Assembly: GCA_964653235.1 (NCBI GenBank) | Contig: CAZZCP010000055.1 | Coordinates: 1 to 18,101, forward strand | Direction of reading: 5' to 3' | From: CAZZCP01 sp964653235 | GTDB lineage: Bacteria; Bdellovibrionota; Bdellovibrionia; Bdellovibrionales; UBA840 | Length of the DNA stretch: 18,101 bases | In this document: piece by piece, positions 8,018-15,064 of the stretch | Position numbering within the stretch: position 1 is the first letter of the stretch | How the letters are laid out: every line of letters begins with the position of its first letter | The notes under the pieces: model-generated | Seen by the model: the letters and a program-made list of their open reading frames with translations, nothing else | Database searches by the model: none | What the model was told of the DNA's origin: nothing | Translations under genes and position numbers: made by a program

Positions 8018-8968
8018 TTAGAAGAGAAAAAACACATACACACAGTAAGCAATCACAAAATGTATGGCAGGCAGGCGACCCATTTTTCGCTTTTTACCGA
8101 GCAAGAAAGGAAAGACAAAAAGCGTTGCTCCTAAAAGCCAATAAACATCAAATTGAATTGTTGCTTCTTCGATAGGGAGTGGGTGAATGGCAGCTGTCAT
8201 TCCTAAAACCAAAAGAGTATTCATAATGATGGAGCCAATCACATTGGCAAGAGCAATGTCATCACGTCCGCGATAGGCTGCAACCGCAGAGGTTGCTAGC
8301 TCGGGTAAACCCGTACCGATAGAGACAACTGTCAGGCCAATGACCCTTTGAGATAGCCCAAAGATCTCTCCTAAGCGCACAGCACCTGTTAGTGTGACAT
8401 CAGCTCCAAACATCAAAGATGCAGCTCCTAAAGATAAAATTAAAAGGTCACGCCACAGAGATTTTGAAATTTCTTGCAGCTCTTGAACTTGTTGAAATAT
8501 TTCTTTTTTTGCTGTTTTAAAACTGACAAATAGAAAGCCTATCAATAAAAAGATAAAAATAAGACCTTCATTGCGATCAAAAAGTCTATCTTGAATCAAA
8601 AAGAACAGAGCTACAGTCATTGACATCAAAAAGGGCCACTCTAATCGTTTTAAACTTTCTCCCACTCGATTGGGCACAATAAGACAGCTTACTCCTGTAA
8701 TTGCTAAAATATTGAAAATATTTGAGCCAACAACATTGGCAACTGCAATCTCGTTTGCGCCCTTTAATGCCGCCATCAAACTGGTTACTAACTCGGGTAG
8801 AGAAGTTCCCAATGCGACAATAGTTAGACCGATCAATGCGGGGGGAAGTTTATAGCGGTTGGCAATACTGATCGCGGCGCGAANNNNNNNNNNAACTAGA
8901 GAGTCGCCTCCCAAAATGAGCAGTACAAAACCGCCTATGACATAAAAAACCGCTTGATACCAAACCAT
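8018..8968 (-). CDS. Calcium/sodium antiporter, CaCA family (YrbG-like), interrupted by an N run
   Basis: An inner-membrane cation exchanger of about 316 residues with two inverted halves of roughly five membrane segments. The first alpha repeat reads GLTIVALGTSLPELVTS followed by ANVVGSNIFN; the second reads GLTVVSIGTGLPELATS followed by ANVIGSIIMN. The acidic residue of each GTxLPE motif is kept, but in the second repeat GTS is GTG and the GSN of the later segment is GSI. The start is placed at ATG 8968 (MVWYQA) rather than an upstream TTG because the ATG immediately precedes the first hydrophobic segment. Ten N at 8884-8893 fall after GGDSLV; the protein on both sides is in family register, so the gene is probably intact in the organism. 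Confidence 0.88.
   Translation of the reverse strand: MVWYQAVFYVIGGFVLLILGGDSLVXXXXRAAISIANRYKLPPALIGLTIVALGTSLPELVTSLMAALKGANEIAVANVVGSNIFNILAITGVSCLIVPNRVGESLKRLEWPFLMSMTVALFFLIQDRLFDRNEGLIFIFLLIGFLFVSFKTAKKEIFQQVQELQEISKSLWRDLLILSLGAASLMFGADVTLTGAVRLGEIFGLSQRVIGLTVVSIGTGLPELATSAVAAYRGRDDIALANVIGSIIMNTLLVLGMTAAIHPLPIEEATIQFDVYWLLGATLFVFPFLLGKKRKMGRLPAIHFVIAYCVYVFFLF
8884..8893. other. Assembly gap of ten N
   Basis: A run of ten N inside the exchanger gene. The coding frames on either side agree when the ten bases are counted, but the family normally has no extra residues here. If the two sides were joined with a shared TT, the protein would read LVRAAISIA, very close to the usual LVxGAxxIA. 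The N run is therefore probably a fixed-size scaffold placeholder, not ten missing bases. Confidence 0.8.
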
Positions 8969-9009
8969 AGCGCACGAGAATAACAAAAAAAATTTGAATT
9001 TACTATATG

Positions 9010-9183
9010 AAGTCTTCTTATAGAGCGACAGTTTCTTAAGTCAAAGGTCTAGGAATGCTGAAAAAAGCAGCCATATACATACTAGAATCAAGCTATACTC
9101 AGTTAGCTTAATAATTAAGTGCGTTAAGCACTTGCTTTTTCTTGTTGTCAAAGAAAAGCCTGTAAGCTTTTTTAAGAAGACTT
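9010..9183 (+). ncRNA. Candidate structured RNA with long closing helix (6S-like layout)
   Basis: AAGTCTTCTTA (9010-9020) is perfectly complementary to TAAGAAGACTT (9173-9183). The helix continues inward with minor bulges: 9022-9026 with 9166-9171, ACAG (9028-9031) with CTGT (9160-9163), and TTTCTT (9032-9037) with AAGAAA (9151-9156). So nearly 28 nucleotides at one end pair with the other end of a 174-base segment. Inside are either local hairpins (TCTAG/CTAGA 9048-9086, AGCTA/TAGCT 9091-9108, AAGTGC/GCACTT 9117-9133) or a rod pairing of 9062-9069 with 9133-9140, leaving an asymmetric bubble. A long closing stem, bubble and total near 180 are reminiscent of 6S RNA, but I see no conserved 6S sequence. 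The strand is uncertain because the structure is symmetric; plus is chosen because a TACTAT minus-10-like box precedes it. Confidence 0.4.
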
Positions 9184-9194
9184 AGTTGGCTTGG

Positions 9195-9214
9195 GGAAGC
9201 CGCTAAGGGCTTCC
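9195..9214. other. Strong 7-bp hairpin
   Basis: GGAAGCC (9195-9201), six-base loop, GGCTTCC (9208-9214). It follows the candidate RNA and precedes the DksA-like gene by 113 bases. A T-run does not follow directly, though an AAAAAC-AA-GTTTTT inverted pair starts about nine bases later, so the two together could act as a terminator for the upstream transcript or as a leader structure for the downstream one. Confidence 0.4.
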
Positions 9215-9327
9215 AGACGAAAAACAAGTTTTTGATTATAACAGAAATATAACTTGCTTAAAAATAGCTGTAGCAAGCAAGATTTTCGGGAAGCAAAAAA
9301 GACAATAAAAGTGCCAAGGGGGGTGCG

Positions 9328-9693
9328 ATGGGAATCAATAAAAAACTCATAGAAGAGTGCAAGTCGAATCTTTTATCTGCAAAAGAGGAAATTTTGAACC
9401 GTGTTCGCGACAATAGACACGGACTGATTCAAGATGAAAAGTCAGGGGATGAAGCCGACCAGACGGTGCGAATTCTTGCCGAAAGTGAATTTGTATCGAA
9501 CCAAGAACGTCTTCGCAAACAACTCATTGAAATCGAAATGGCTCTATCCCGCATCGAAGACGGAACTTACGGTATCTGTGAAGAGACCGAGGAGATGATC
9601 GAAGAAGAAAGATTGCGTGCCATTCCTTGGACTCGATTGAGTATCGAGGGCGCTGAACTTCGCGAGTCACATTCTAAGCGCTACGCTAGATAA
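9328..9693 (+). CDS. DksA/TraR family protein with degenerate zinc site
   Basis: A 121-residue protein of the DksA/TraR family, whose members bind the RNA polymerase secondary channel and tune promoters, often with ppGpp. A coiled-coil-like N-terminal part (about 5-78) carries DEADQT at 41-46, matching the DxxDxA tip motif except for Thr at the last position. Then comes the signature ALSRIEDGTYGIC at 72-84 and RLRAIPWTRLS at 95-105. Of the four zinc Cys positions only Cys84 remains; the others are Thr87, Ser105 and Gly108. Such low-cysteine paralogues are known (Pseudomonas aeruginosa DksA2 lacks a functional zinc site). The ATG has a strong AAGGGGGG ribosome site. Its TAA abuts the stop codon of the convergent agmatinase with no base between. 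Confidence 0.87.
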   Translation: MGINKKLIEECKSNLLSAKEEILNRVRDNRHGLIQDEKSGDEADQTVRILAESEFVSNQERLRKQLIEIEMALSRIEDGTYGICEETEEMIEEERLRAIPWTRLSIEGAELRESHSKRYAR

Positions 9694-10662
9694 TTATCGG
9701 TTCGAAAGTAGCATGCGGCATGAAAGCTGGTATAATAGTCGCATACCTACATTCGCATCCCATTCATAATGTGGATCTGTGCCAGGTGATACTTCATTTA
9801 AGTCAAAGGCGAGTATTTGTTTTTTCTGCTCGCTCAGTTCTTTGAGTAAAAATAAAACTTCATCAAAATCCAATCCGCCAGGTACAGGAGTTCCGGTATT
9901 GGGGCAGAGCTTCGGGTCGAGGCCATCAATATCGAAACTGATATATACTTTTTGAGGCAGGTTCGAAACAATTTCTTGGCATTGCTCTTGCCAGGTTTTA
10001 CCAGCAAAGCGGCCTGCCTTTAGATCTCGATCAAAGAAACATAAGATTTCATCTTTTGAATTTTGATATTCGACCTCCTCACGGCATAGATCGCGAATCG
10101 CTACTTGCACCAATCGGCTAGGGGCAAAGTCTGATTCCATGACATTAAAAAAGATCGATGCATGCGAATAAATAAAATTTTGGTAAGCATCTCTTAAATC
10201 AGCGTGAGCATCGATATGCAAAATACCCCAATCTTCAACTTGCCTCTCACCTATGGCCTGCATCAGACCAAATGGGGTGGAGTGATCGCCGCCCACCAGT
10301 CCGACCAACTTTCCTTGTTCAATTCGCTCTAGGCACTGACCATAAACCCAGTCATTCATGCTGGCGCAAGCGATATTGATTCTTTCTAAAATCTCAACAG
10401 AATTCTTTTCTAGGTATTGTTCAACCCAATTTCGACACTGCAAATTGCTCTCTAAAAGCCACTCACTTGTTTCGATCCAATAGATACCTTGCTTGTAAAT
10501 ATCCTGTAAATCAGGCTCATAAAGGTCGATTTGTTCACTGGCTTTTAAAATCGCCTGAGGGCCCCTAGATGTGCCAGGTCGGTATGATGTGGTTGCATCC
10601 CAGGGCACAGGCAAAATGTGAAGCCTGGCCTCTTCTGTTGCCTCTAAATCAAAGAGTTTCAA
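9694..10662 (-). CDS. Agmatinase / arginase family ureohydrolase
   Basis: A 322-residue binuclear-manganese hydrolase that would cleave a guanidino compound to an amine and urea. Visible family motifs are RGPQAIL at 33-39, GGDHS at 124-128 with the first metal His, DAHADLRD at 151-158 with three metal ligands, SHAS at 166-169, SFDIDGLDP at 242-250 with the two terminal metal Asp, TGTPVPGGL at 256-264 and FDLNEVSP at 286-293. The SFDIDGLDP/TGTPxPGGL pattern favours agmatinase (putrescine formation) over arginase, but substrate is inferred. The start is TTG, overlapping the TGA of the upstream membrane-protein gene by four bases with GAGAGG just upstream. No arginine decarboxylase is in the window. 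Confidence 0.88.
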   Translation of the reverse strand: MKLFDLEATEEARLHILPVPWDATTSYRPGTSRGPQAILKASEQIDLYEPDLQDIYKQGIYWIETSEWLLESNLQCRNWVEQYLEKNSVEILERINIACASMNDWVYGQCLERIEQGKLVGLVGGDHSTPFGLMQAIGERQVEDWGILHIDAHADLRDAYQNFIYSHASIFFNVMESDFAPSRLVQVAIRDLCREEVEYQNSKDEILCFFDRDLKAGRFAGKTWQEQCQEIVSNLPQKVYISFDIDGLDPKLCPNTGTPVPGGLDFDEVLFLLKELSEQKKQILAFDLNEVSPGTDPHYEWDANVGMRLLYQLSCRMLLSNR

Positions 10663-11276
10663 TGTCCTCTCACTTTCAGAAGATAAATCAGAGCCACCAA
10701 CAAGACTCCGCTAATCAGAGTGAACTTTTCAAAATTTTTCTCCACCCAATCACGCACCTTTTCGCCAAAGAAATACATCATTCCGCCCATTATAAAGTAG
10801 CGTAGGCCGCGAGAAACTAATGCGCCTGAGGTAAAAACCAAAAGGTCGAGCTTTACCACACCTGCTGCAACGGTAAAAACCTTAAATGGAATGGGAGTGA
10901 AACCGGCAAGAAAAATGGTGGTAAAGGCATTGTCTCGAAACTTTTGCTGAATCATTTCAAACTTTTCTACAGAAAAAATATTTTGCAAGAAAAAATCCGA
11001 TACAAGATGCCAAATTGACAGACCCAACCAGTAGCCAAAGAGTCCACCTAGTACCGAACAGATTGTCATTATTCCGGCGTAAAGCAGTGCCTTATTGGGG
11101 CGTTTTGCCGCCATTGGTAAATACACAACCTCAGGTGGAATTAAGAAGAAGCTCGCCTCCATAAACGCCACCGCAGCAAGTACCCATTTGGAGTGTTTGT
11201 GATCGGCTGCGTGCAAACACCAGTCATAAGCTAGTCGTAATTGATAGACTGGATTTAAATATTTGAGACGACTCAT
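10659..11276 (-). CDS. YqaA-type VTT/DedA-like membrane protein
   Basis: A 205-residue multi-span protein of the SNARE-associated/VTT (DedA-related) superfamily, YqaA branch. Hydrophobic segments lie at about 31-55 (FMEASFFLIPPEVVYLPM, with the family's Glu and PPE), 63-85 with GGLFGYWLG, about 115-140 with FLAGFTPIPFKVFTVAAGVVK, the signature of the group, then 150-175 and 188-201. The FTPIPFK(V)xTxxAG stretch and R in SRGLRYF are typical. DedA-type proteins act in lipid flipping or membrane-potential maintenance; this branch has no firm role. The ATG follows AAGGAG. It is the first gene of a two-gene unit with the ureohydrolase, overlapping it by four bases. Confidence 0.82.
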   Translation of the reverse strand: MSRLKYLNPVYQLRLAYDWCLHAADHKHSKWVLAAVAFMEASFFLIPPEVVYLPMAAKRPNKALLYAGIMTICSVLGGLFGYWLGLSIWHLVSDFFLQNIFSVEKFEMIQQKFRDNAFTTIFLAGFTPIPFKVFTVAAGVVKLDLLVFTSGALVSRGLRYFIMGGMMYFFGEKVRDWVEKNFEKFTLISGVLLVALIYLLKVRGH

Positions 11277-11401
11277 AAGTCTCCTTTGTCTTTAAGAATC
11301 AGTGAATCATAATTACAGCATTCCTTGCAAGAATTCAAAATTTTAGCAATGATAGCGAAGCTTTGCTGATAGTACCGCAAAGCAAAAAAAGGGGAGAAGC
11401 C

Positions 11402-13012
11402 ATGAAAGTATTTCTGATTGCTATATTGTTTGCTGCCACTAGTTATGCGGCTGTTCAGAATCCCAATGCTGTAGCCGGGGGTACCTACTACGCCAATTTG
11501 GGTAGAGAACCCTCCACACTCAATCCAATCACATCTTCAGATCTTTATGCCACTCAAGTGCAAGCCTATGTCATGGAATCACTGATGGCCCGCAACCCCG
11601 ATACCTATAAGTGGGAGCCCTTATTGGCCGAAAAAGTCGAAATCTCAAAAGACGGCAAGACTTTTACCTACACACTTCGAGAAAATCTCAAATGGCAAGA
11701 TGGCAAGCCGCTCACCATTGAAGATGTAAAATTTAGTTTTGATGTGATTTTTAATCCCGAATACAATGCCAATCATTTGGTTCCATATTACGAAAACATC
11801 GCATCTGCCAAAGTGATTGATAAAAAAACCATTCAGTTTGTAGCGAAGACCAAATACTTCAACAACATAAATGTTCTCAATGGCCTTGAGGTTTTTCCGA
11901 AGCACATTTACGGCGATGCCAAAAAAGGCAAAAAGAAAAACAAAACCTTAATGGGGAGTGGCCCTTACGTATTAGAGAATTGGCAAAAAGGTCGCCGCAT
12001 TGTTTTAAAGCGCAACAAAAATTGGTGGGGAAATGGTCTGGCTCAATTCAAAGGCCAATACAATTTCGATAAGGTCATTCTACGTTTTGCAGCTGATGAT
12101 AACGTCGCCATTGAAATGCTTAAAAAGGGCGATGTGGACTACCTCAGCATTGGTGATCCTGAAGTTTATGTCAAAAAAGCCGATGGCCCCTTATGGGGAA
12201 AGAAAGTTTTTAAAAAGAAAGTAACCAACAAAGCCCCGAAGGGCTATAACTTTATTGCTTGGAATTTTCGCAAGGATATTTTTAAAGATAAAAAAGTTCG
12301 CTATGCTCTATCTCATCTTATCAATCGTGAATTGATGAATAAAAAATTTCGCTATGATATGTCTTTGATGGCCACAGGTCCTTGGTATCCGCAGAGTGAT
12401 TATGCCGACTCTTCGGTAAAGCCCGTTCTTTTTGATTCGGCCAAGGCCTTAAAGCTCTTGCGTGAGGCGGGCTGGAAAGATTCAGACAAGAACGGTGTTT
12501 TAGACAAAGTGATTGATGGCAAAAAGCAAGAGTTTCGCTTTACGCTGATCAATGCCAACAAAGACAATATGCGCTACTACACTCTATTTAAAGAAGACGC
12601 AAAAAAAGTAGGCGTCGATGTCGAGCTCAAGTTGGTAGAGTGGAATACTTTGGTAAAGCTTTTAGACGAAGGCAATTTTGATGCTGTCACCCTCGGTTGG
12701 GGCGGCGGAAGCGTAGATCATGACCCCAAGCAAATTTGGCACTCCAGCTCGGCTCGAAAAGGCGGCTCAAACTTTATTGCTTACAAAAACCCTGAGGTTG
12801 ACAAACTCATCGATGAAGCAAGACAGATTTTAGATCGAGATGAAAGAATCAAAAAGTACAAAAAGATTTATCGTTTGATCGCAGCGGATATGCCTTATTC
12901 CTTTATGTTTACCAATAAATTTCAAATGTATGCTCACACTGCACGCATGCAAATGCCTAGCGATACCTTCAAATATGGTGTTGATACTGGTTTTTGGTGG
13001 ATCAAAGAATAG
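11402..13012 (+). CDS. Peptide ABC transporter substrate-binding protein (SBP family 5)
   Basis: A periplasmic peptide-binding protein of 536 residues (OppA/DppA/YejA superfamily) that would deliver ligands to the two permeases that follow. The start is ATG 11402 because it follows AGGGGAGAAGCC and opens a clean signal peptide (MKVFLIAILFAATSYA, cut near residue 16). The mature part begins GGTYYANLGREPSTLNPI, followed by family blocks LAEKVEISKDGKTFTYTLR, KWQDGKPLTIEDVKFSFD, GSGPYVLENWQKGRRIVLKRN, and a late LLREAGWKDSDKNGVLDK. Length is normal. It is 9 bp from the first permease gene. The precise substrate (oligopeptide, murein peptide, other) cannot be read from the sequence. Confidence 0.92.
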   Translation: MKVFLIAILFAATSYAAVQNPNAVAGGTYYANLGREPSTLNPITSSDLYATQVQAYVMESLMARNPDTYKWEPLLAEKVEISKDGKTFTYTLRENLKWQDGKPLTIEDVKFSFDVIFNPEYNANHLVPYYENIASAKVIDKKTIQFVAKTKYFNNINVLNGLEVFPKHIYGDAKKGKKKNKTLMGSGPYVLENWQKGRRIVLKRNKNWWGNGLAQFKGQYNFDKVILRFAADDNVAIEMLKKGDVDYLSIGDPEVYVKKADGPLWGKKVFKKKVTNKAPKGYNFIAWNFRKDIFKDKKVRYALSHLINRELMNKKFRYDMSLMATGPWYPQSDYADSSVKPVLFDSAKALKLLREAGWKDSDKNGVLDKVIDGKKQEFRFTLINANKDNMRYYTLFKEDAKKVGVDVELKLVEWNTLVKLLDEGNFDAVTLGWGGGSVDHDPKQIWHSSSARKGGSNFIAYKNPEVDKLIDEARQILDRDERIKKYKKIYRLIAADMPYSFMFTNKFQMYAHTARMQMPSDTFKYGVDTGFWWIKE

Positions 13013-13021
13013 GGGCTAATT

Positions 13022-14044
13022 TTGCTCAAGTATTTTTTAAAGCGTTTGCTTTTAATCATTCCAACACTCTTTGGGGTCACGCTTTTGACTTTTGTCATTC
13101 TCAACCTGGCTCCAGGAAGTCCGATTGAGCAAAAACTTCAGGCCATTCGCTTTGGTGGTGCCATTGGCGGCGACGCCAGTACCAGCTCAGAGCAAGGGGT
13201 AAGTGAAGAAGTTTTAGAGGCAATGAAAAAGCAATACGGTTTTGACAAGCCCATGCACATTCGCTATTTGATTTGGCTCAGAAATATTGTGTTTTTTGAC
13301 TATGGCGAAAGTTTCACCTATGAAGAGCCGGCCATCGACGTGATTGTTTCTAAGTTTCCAGTTTCTCTGCAATTTGGTATCGCATCTCTAATTTTGGTTT
13401 ATTTGATATCAATACCTCTTGGTATCTACAAAGCCATTTACAAAGACTCTACTTTTGATCGAGTCACAAGTTTTGTACTCTTTGTTGGTTATTCGATCGT
13501 ACCATTTATGTTGGGAATTTTGTTGATCGTTTTTTTCGCCGGGGGGAGTTTTCTCGATATCTTTCCAATTGGCGGTATTTATTCTGATGACTATGAAGAT
13601 CTCAATTTTTGGGGCAAGCTCAAAGACCGCTTGCACCACTTTGTATTGCCTTTGATCTGTTATATGGTTGGCAGTTTTACCACCCTGACGATTTTGATGA
13701 AAAACTCGCTACTTGATGAACTTAAAAAAGATTACATTCGTACAGCAAGAGCGAAGGGGCTTGAAGATCGCACAGTTTATTTTAAGCATGCTCTTCGCAA
13801 TGCTTTGATTCCAATTGCGACAGGCATTGGTGGTTTTTTATCGATTTTCTTTGCAGGCTCCATTTTACTAGAGCAAGTCTTTCAACTCGATGGAATCGGC
13901 CTCTTGTTTTACAATTCGATTCTCTCTCGCGACTACAATGTTTTGATGGGCCTTGTGTTTTTGCAATCTGTTGCTCTTTTGCTCGGTAATGTGATCAGTG
14001 ACTTTGCCTATATTTTGGTAGATCCGAGGATTGATTTTCAATGA
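13022..14044 (+). CDS. ABC transporter permease, YejB/DppB-like
   Basis: The first inner-membrane permease of the importer, 340 residues with about six membrane segments. It opens with the family-typical KRLLLIIPTLFGVTLLTFVILNLAPGSPIEQ, then KKQYGFDKPMHIRYLIWL, a first membrane loop, and the ATPase-coupling EAA loop around 239-262 (DYIRTARAKG to HALRN), ending with ILVDPRIDF. The extra loop after PGSPIEQ, the KNSLLDELKKDYIRTARAKG block and the VDPRIDF end resemble YejB more than DppB. The start is TTG at 13022, supported by AGGGG seven bases upstream. It overlaps the next permease gene by four bases (ATGA). Confidence 0.9.
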   Translation: MLKYFLKRLLLIIPTLFGVTLLTFVILNLAPGSPIEQKLQAIRFGGAIGGDASTSSEQGVSEEVLEAMKKQYGFDKPMHIRYLIWLRNIVFFDYGESFTYEEPAIDVIVSKFPVSLQFGIASLILVYLISIPLGIYKAIYKDSTFDRVTSFVLFVGYSIVPFMLGILLIVFFAGGSFLDIFPIGGIYSDDYEDLNFWGKLKDRLHHFVLPLICYMVGSFTTLTILMKNSLLDELKKDYIRTARAKGLEDRTVYFKHALRNALIPIATGIGGFLSIFFAGSILLEQVFQLDGIGLLFYNSILSRDYNVLMGLVFLQSVALLLGNVISDFAYILVDPRIDFQ

Positions 14045-15060
14045 TTGAAAAACGAATCAAAAACGAGCAAAGACTCAAGCAATACCGACGTTTTAAGAAA
14101 AAGCGCCTCGCTGTGTTTTCACTGTTTGCGATTCTTTTGTTCTCTTTTTTTAGCTATACCGCTGAGATTTGGTCTAACTCCAAACCCTTAATACTCTCCT
14201 ACCAAGGCCGAACTTTTTTTCCGGTGCTTTTTGATTATCACCCCGAAGTCGATTTTGGCATTACTAGCACCTTAGTGATGGACTACCGTAAGCTTGAGTT
14301 AAGCTCTAGCGATTGGGCCCTTTGGCCTCTCAATGAATGGGACCCCTTTGAAATAAATAAAGAACTCAGTTCCTACCCAGCCAAACCGAGCCCGCAAAAT
14401 TTACTAGGAACCGATGCCAATGGCCGCGATATTTTTGCCCGGCTTCTCTATGGTTTTCGCTACAGTATGACCTATGCGGTGAGTGTGTGGTTGATGACTT
14501 CTTTACTTGCTATTTTTATTGGTGGAAGCATGGGCTATTTTGGCGGAAGGCTCGATATTTATGGTCAACGAATTGTTGAAGTCATCAGTGCCGTTCCTTT
14601 TTTAGCGATCATTCTTTTGTTGGTTTCCATTTTTCAACCAGGTCTTTTAATGTTGATTTTAATCACCAGTTTTTTTGGCTGGATCTTTATGTCGGCCTAC
14701 ATTCGGGGAGAGTTTTTAAAAAACCGCAAAAAAGAATTCGTTGAAGCGGCAAAAGCCGTTGGGGCCAAAAACTTTCGCGTGATCTTCAAGCACATTCTGC
14801 CCAACTCGCTCGGCCCAGTGATTACGTTTGCCCCCTTTTTAATATCAACCTATATCGTTAGCCTTGCCGGTCTTGACTACTTGGGGCTCGGCTTACAGGC
14901 GCCCACACCTTCATGGGGTGAGATGCTCAATCAAGCGCAAAAGTATTTTAGCATTGCCTGGTGGCTGGCGGTCTTTCCCTCATTGGCACTTTTTATCACT
15001 CTGGTTTTATTGTCTTTGGTTGGAGATGGAGTTCGAGATGCCCTCGATCCAAAGCAGTAG
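14041..15060 (+). CDS. ABC transporter permease, YejE/DppC-like
   Basis: The second permease, 339 residues. After a basic N-terminus and one membrane segment (about 23-41) there is a long periplasmic insertion (about 45-120, with LSYQGRTFFPVLFDYHPEVDFG and WALWPLNEWDP) as in YejE, then LLGTDANGRDIFARLLYGFR at 121-140, four or five further membrane segments, the EAA loop at about 232-255 (EFVEAAKAVGAKNF) that contacts the ATPase, and the terminal GDGVRDALDPKQ. It is the last gene of the unit: four bases later a broken gene starts from the other strand. No ATP-binding subunit gene (OppD/F or YejF type) follows, so the ATPase must be encoded elsewhere or shared. Confidence 0.91.
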   Translation: MIEKRIKNEQRLKQYRRFKKKRLAVFSLFAILLFSFFSYTAEIWSNSKPLILSYQGRTFFPVLFDYHPEVDFGITSTLVMDYRKLELSSSDWALWPLNEWDPFEINKELSSYPAKPSPQNLLGTDANGRDIFARLLYGFRYSMTYAVSVWLMTSLLAIFIGGSMGYFGGRLDIYGQRIVEVISAVPFLAIILLLVSIFQPGLLMLILITSFFGWIFMSAYIRGEFLKNRKKEFVEAAKAVGAKNFRVIFKHILPNSLGPVITFAPFLISTYIVSLAGLDYLGLGLQAPTPSWGEMLNQAQKYFSIAWWLAVFPSLALFITLVLLSLVGDGVRDALDPKQ

Positions 15061-15064
15061 TCGC

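Larger units (their letters stand above)
8994..9327. other. Gene-free region upstream of the DksA-like gene
   Basis: This stretch of roughly 340 bases between the divergently placed exchanger and the DksA-like gene holds no convincing open reading frame on either strand. It contains the long-range helix described separately as a candidate RNA (9010-9183), a strong hairpin at 9195-9214, an AAAAAC/GTTTTT inverted pair at about 9223-9236 and a CTTGCT/AGCAAG inverted pair at about 9257-9280. A strong Shine-Dalgarno (AAGGGGGG) ends the region before the ATG at 9328. Confidence 0.6.

Noticed and set aside
7732..8052. 106-residue minus-strand reading frame between fxsA and the exchanger
   Set aside because: It overlaps the 3' ends of both real genes, has no ribosome site and no family-like pattern, and its composition is that of noncoding DNA.
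9046..9072. Resemblance to the signal-recognition-particle RNA apical loop (GGTC, AGG and GCAGCC in order)
   Set aside because: The GGAA tetraloop and symmetric internal loop of 4.5S RNA cannot be formed; here GCTG pairs with CAGC instead. Only short shared words remain.
9117..9140. Intrinsic terminator AAGTGC/GCACTT followed by T residues
   Set aside because: The hairpin is real, but the T-run (GCTTTTTC) is short, broken from the stem and also needed for pairing with 9062-9069; it is better treated as part of the candidate RNA.
11363..11401. Longer start for the substrate-binding protein
   Set aside because: The strong AGGGGAGAAG ribosome site lies inside it, and the signal peptide begins cleanly at the ATG 11402.
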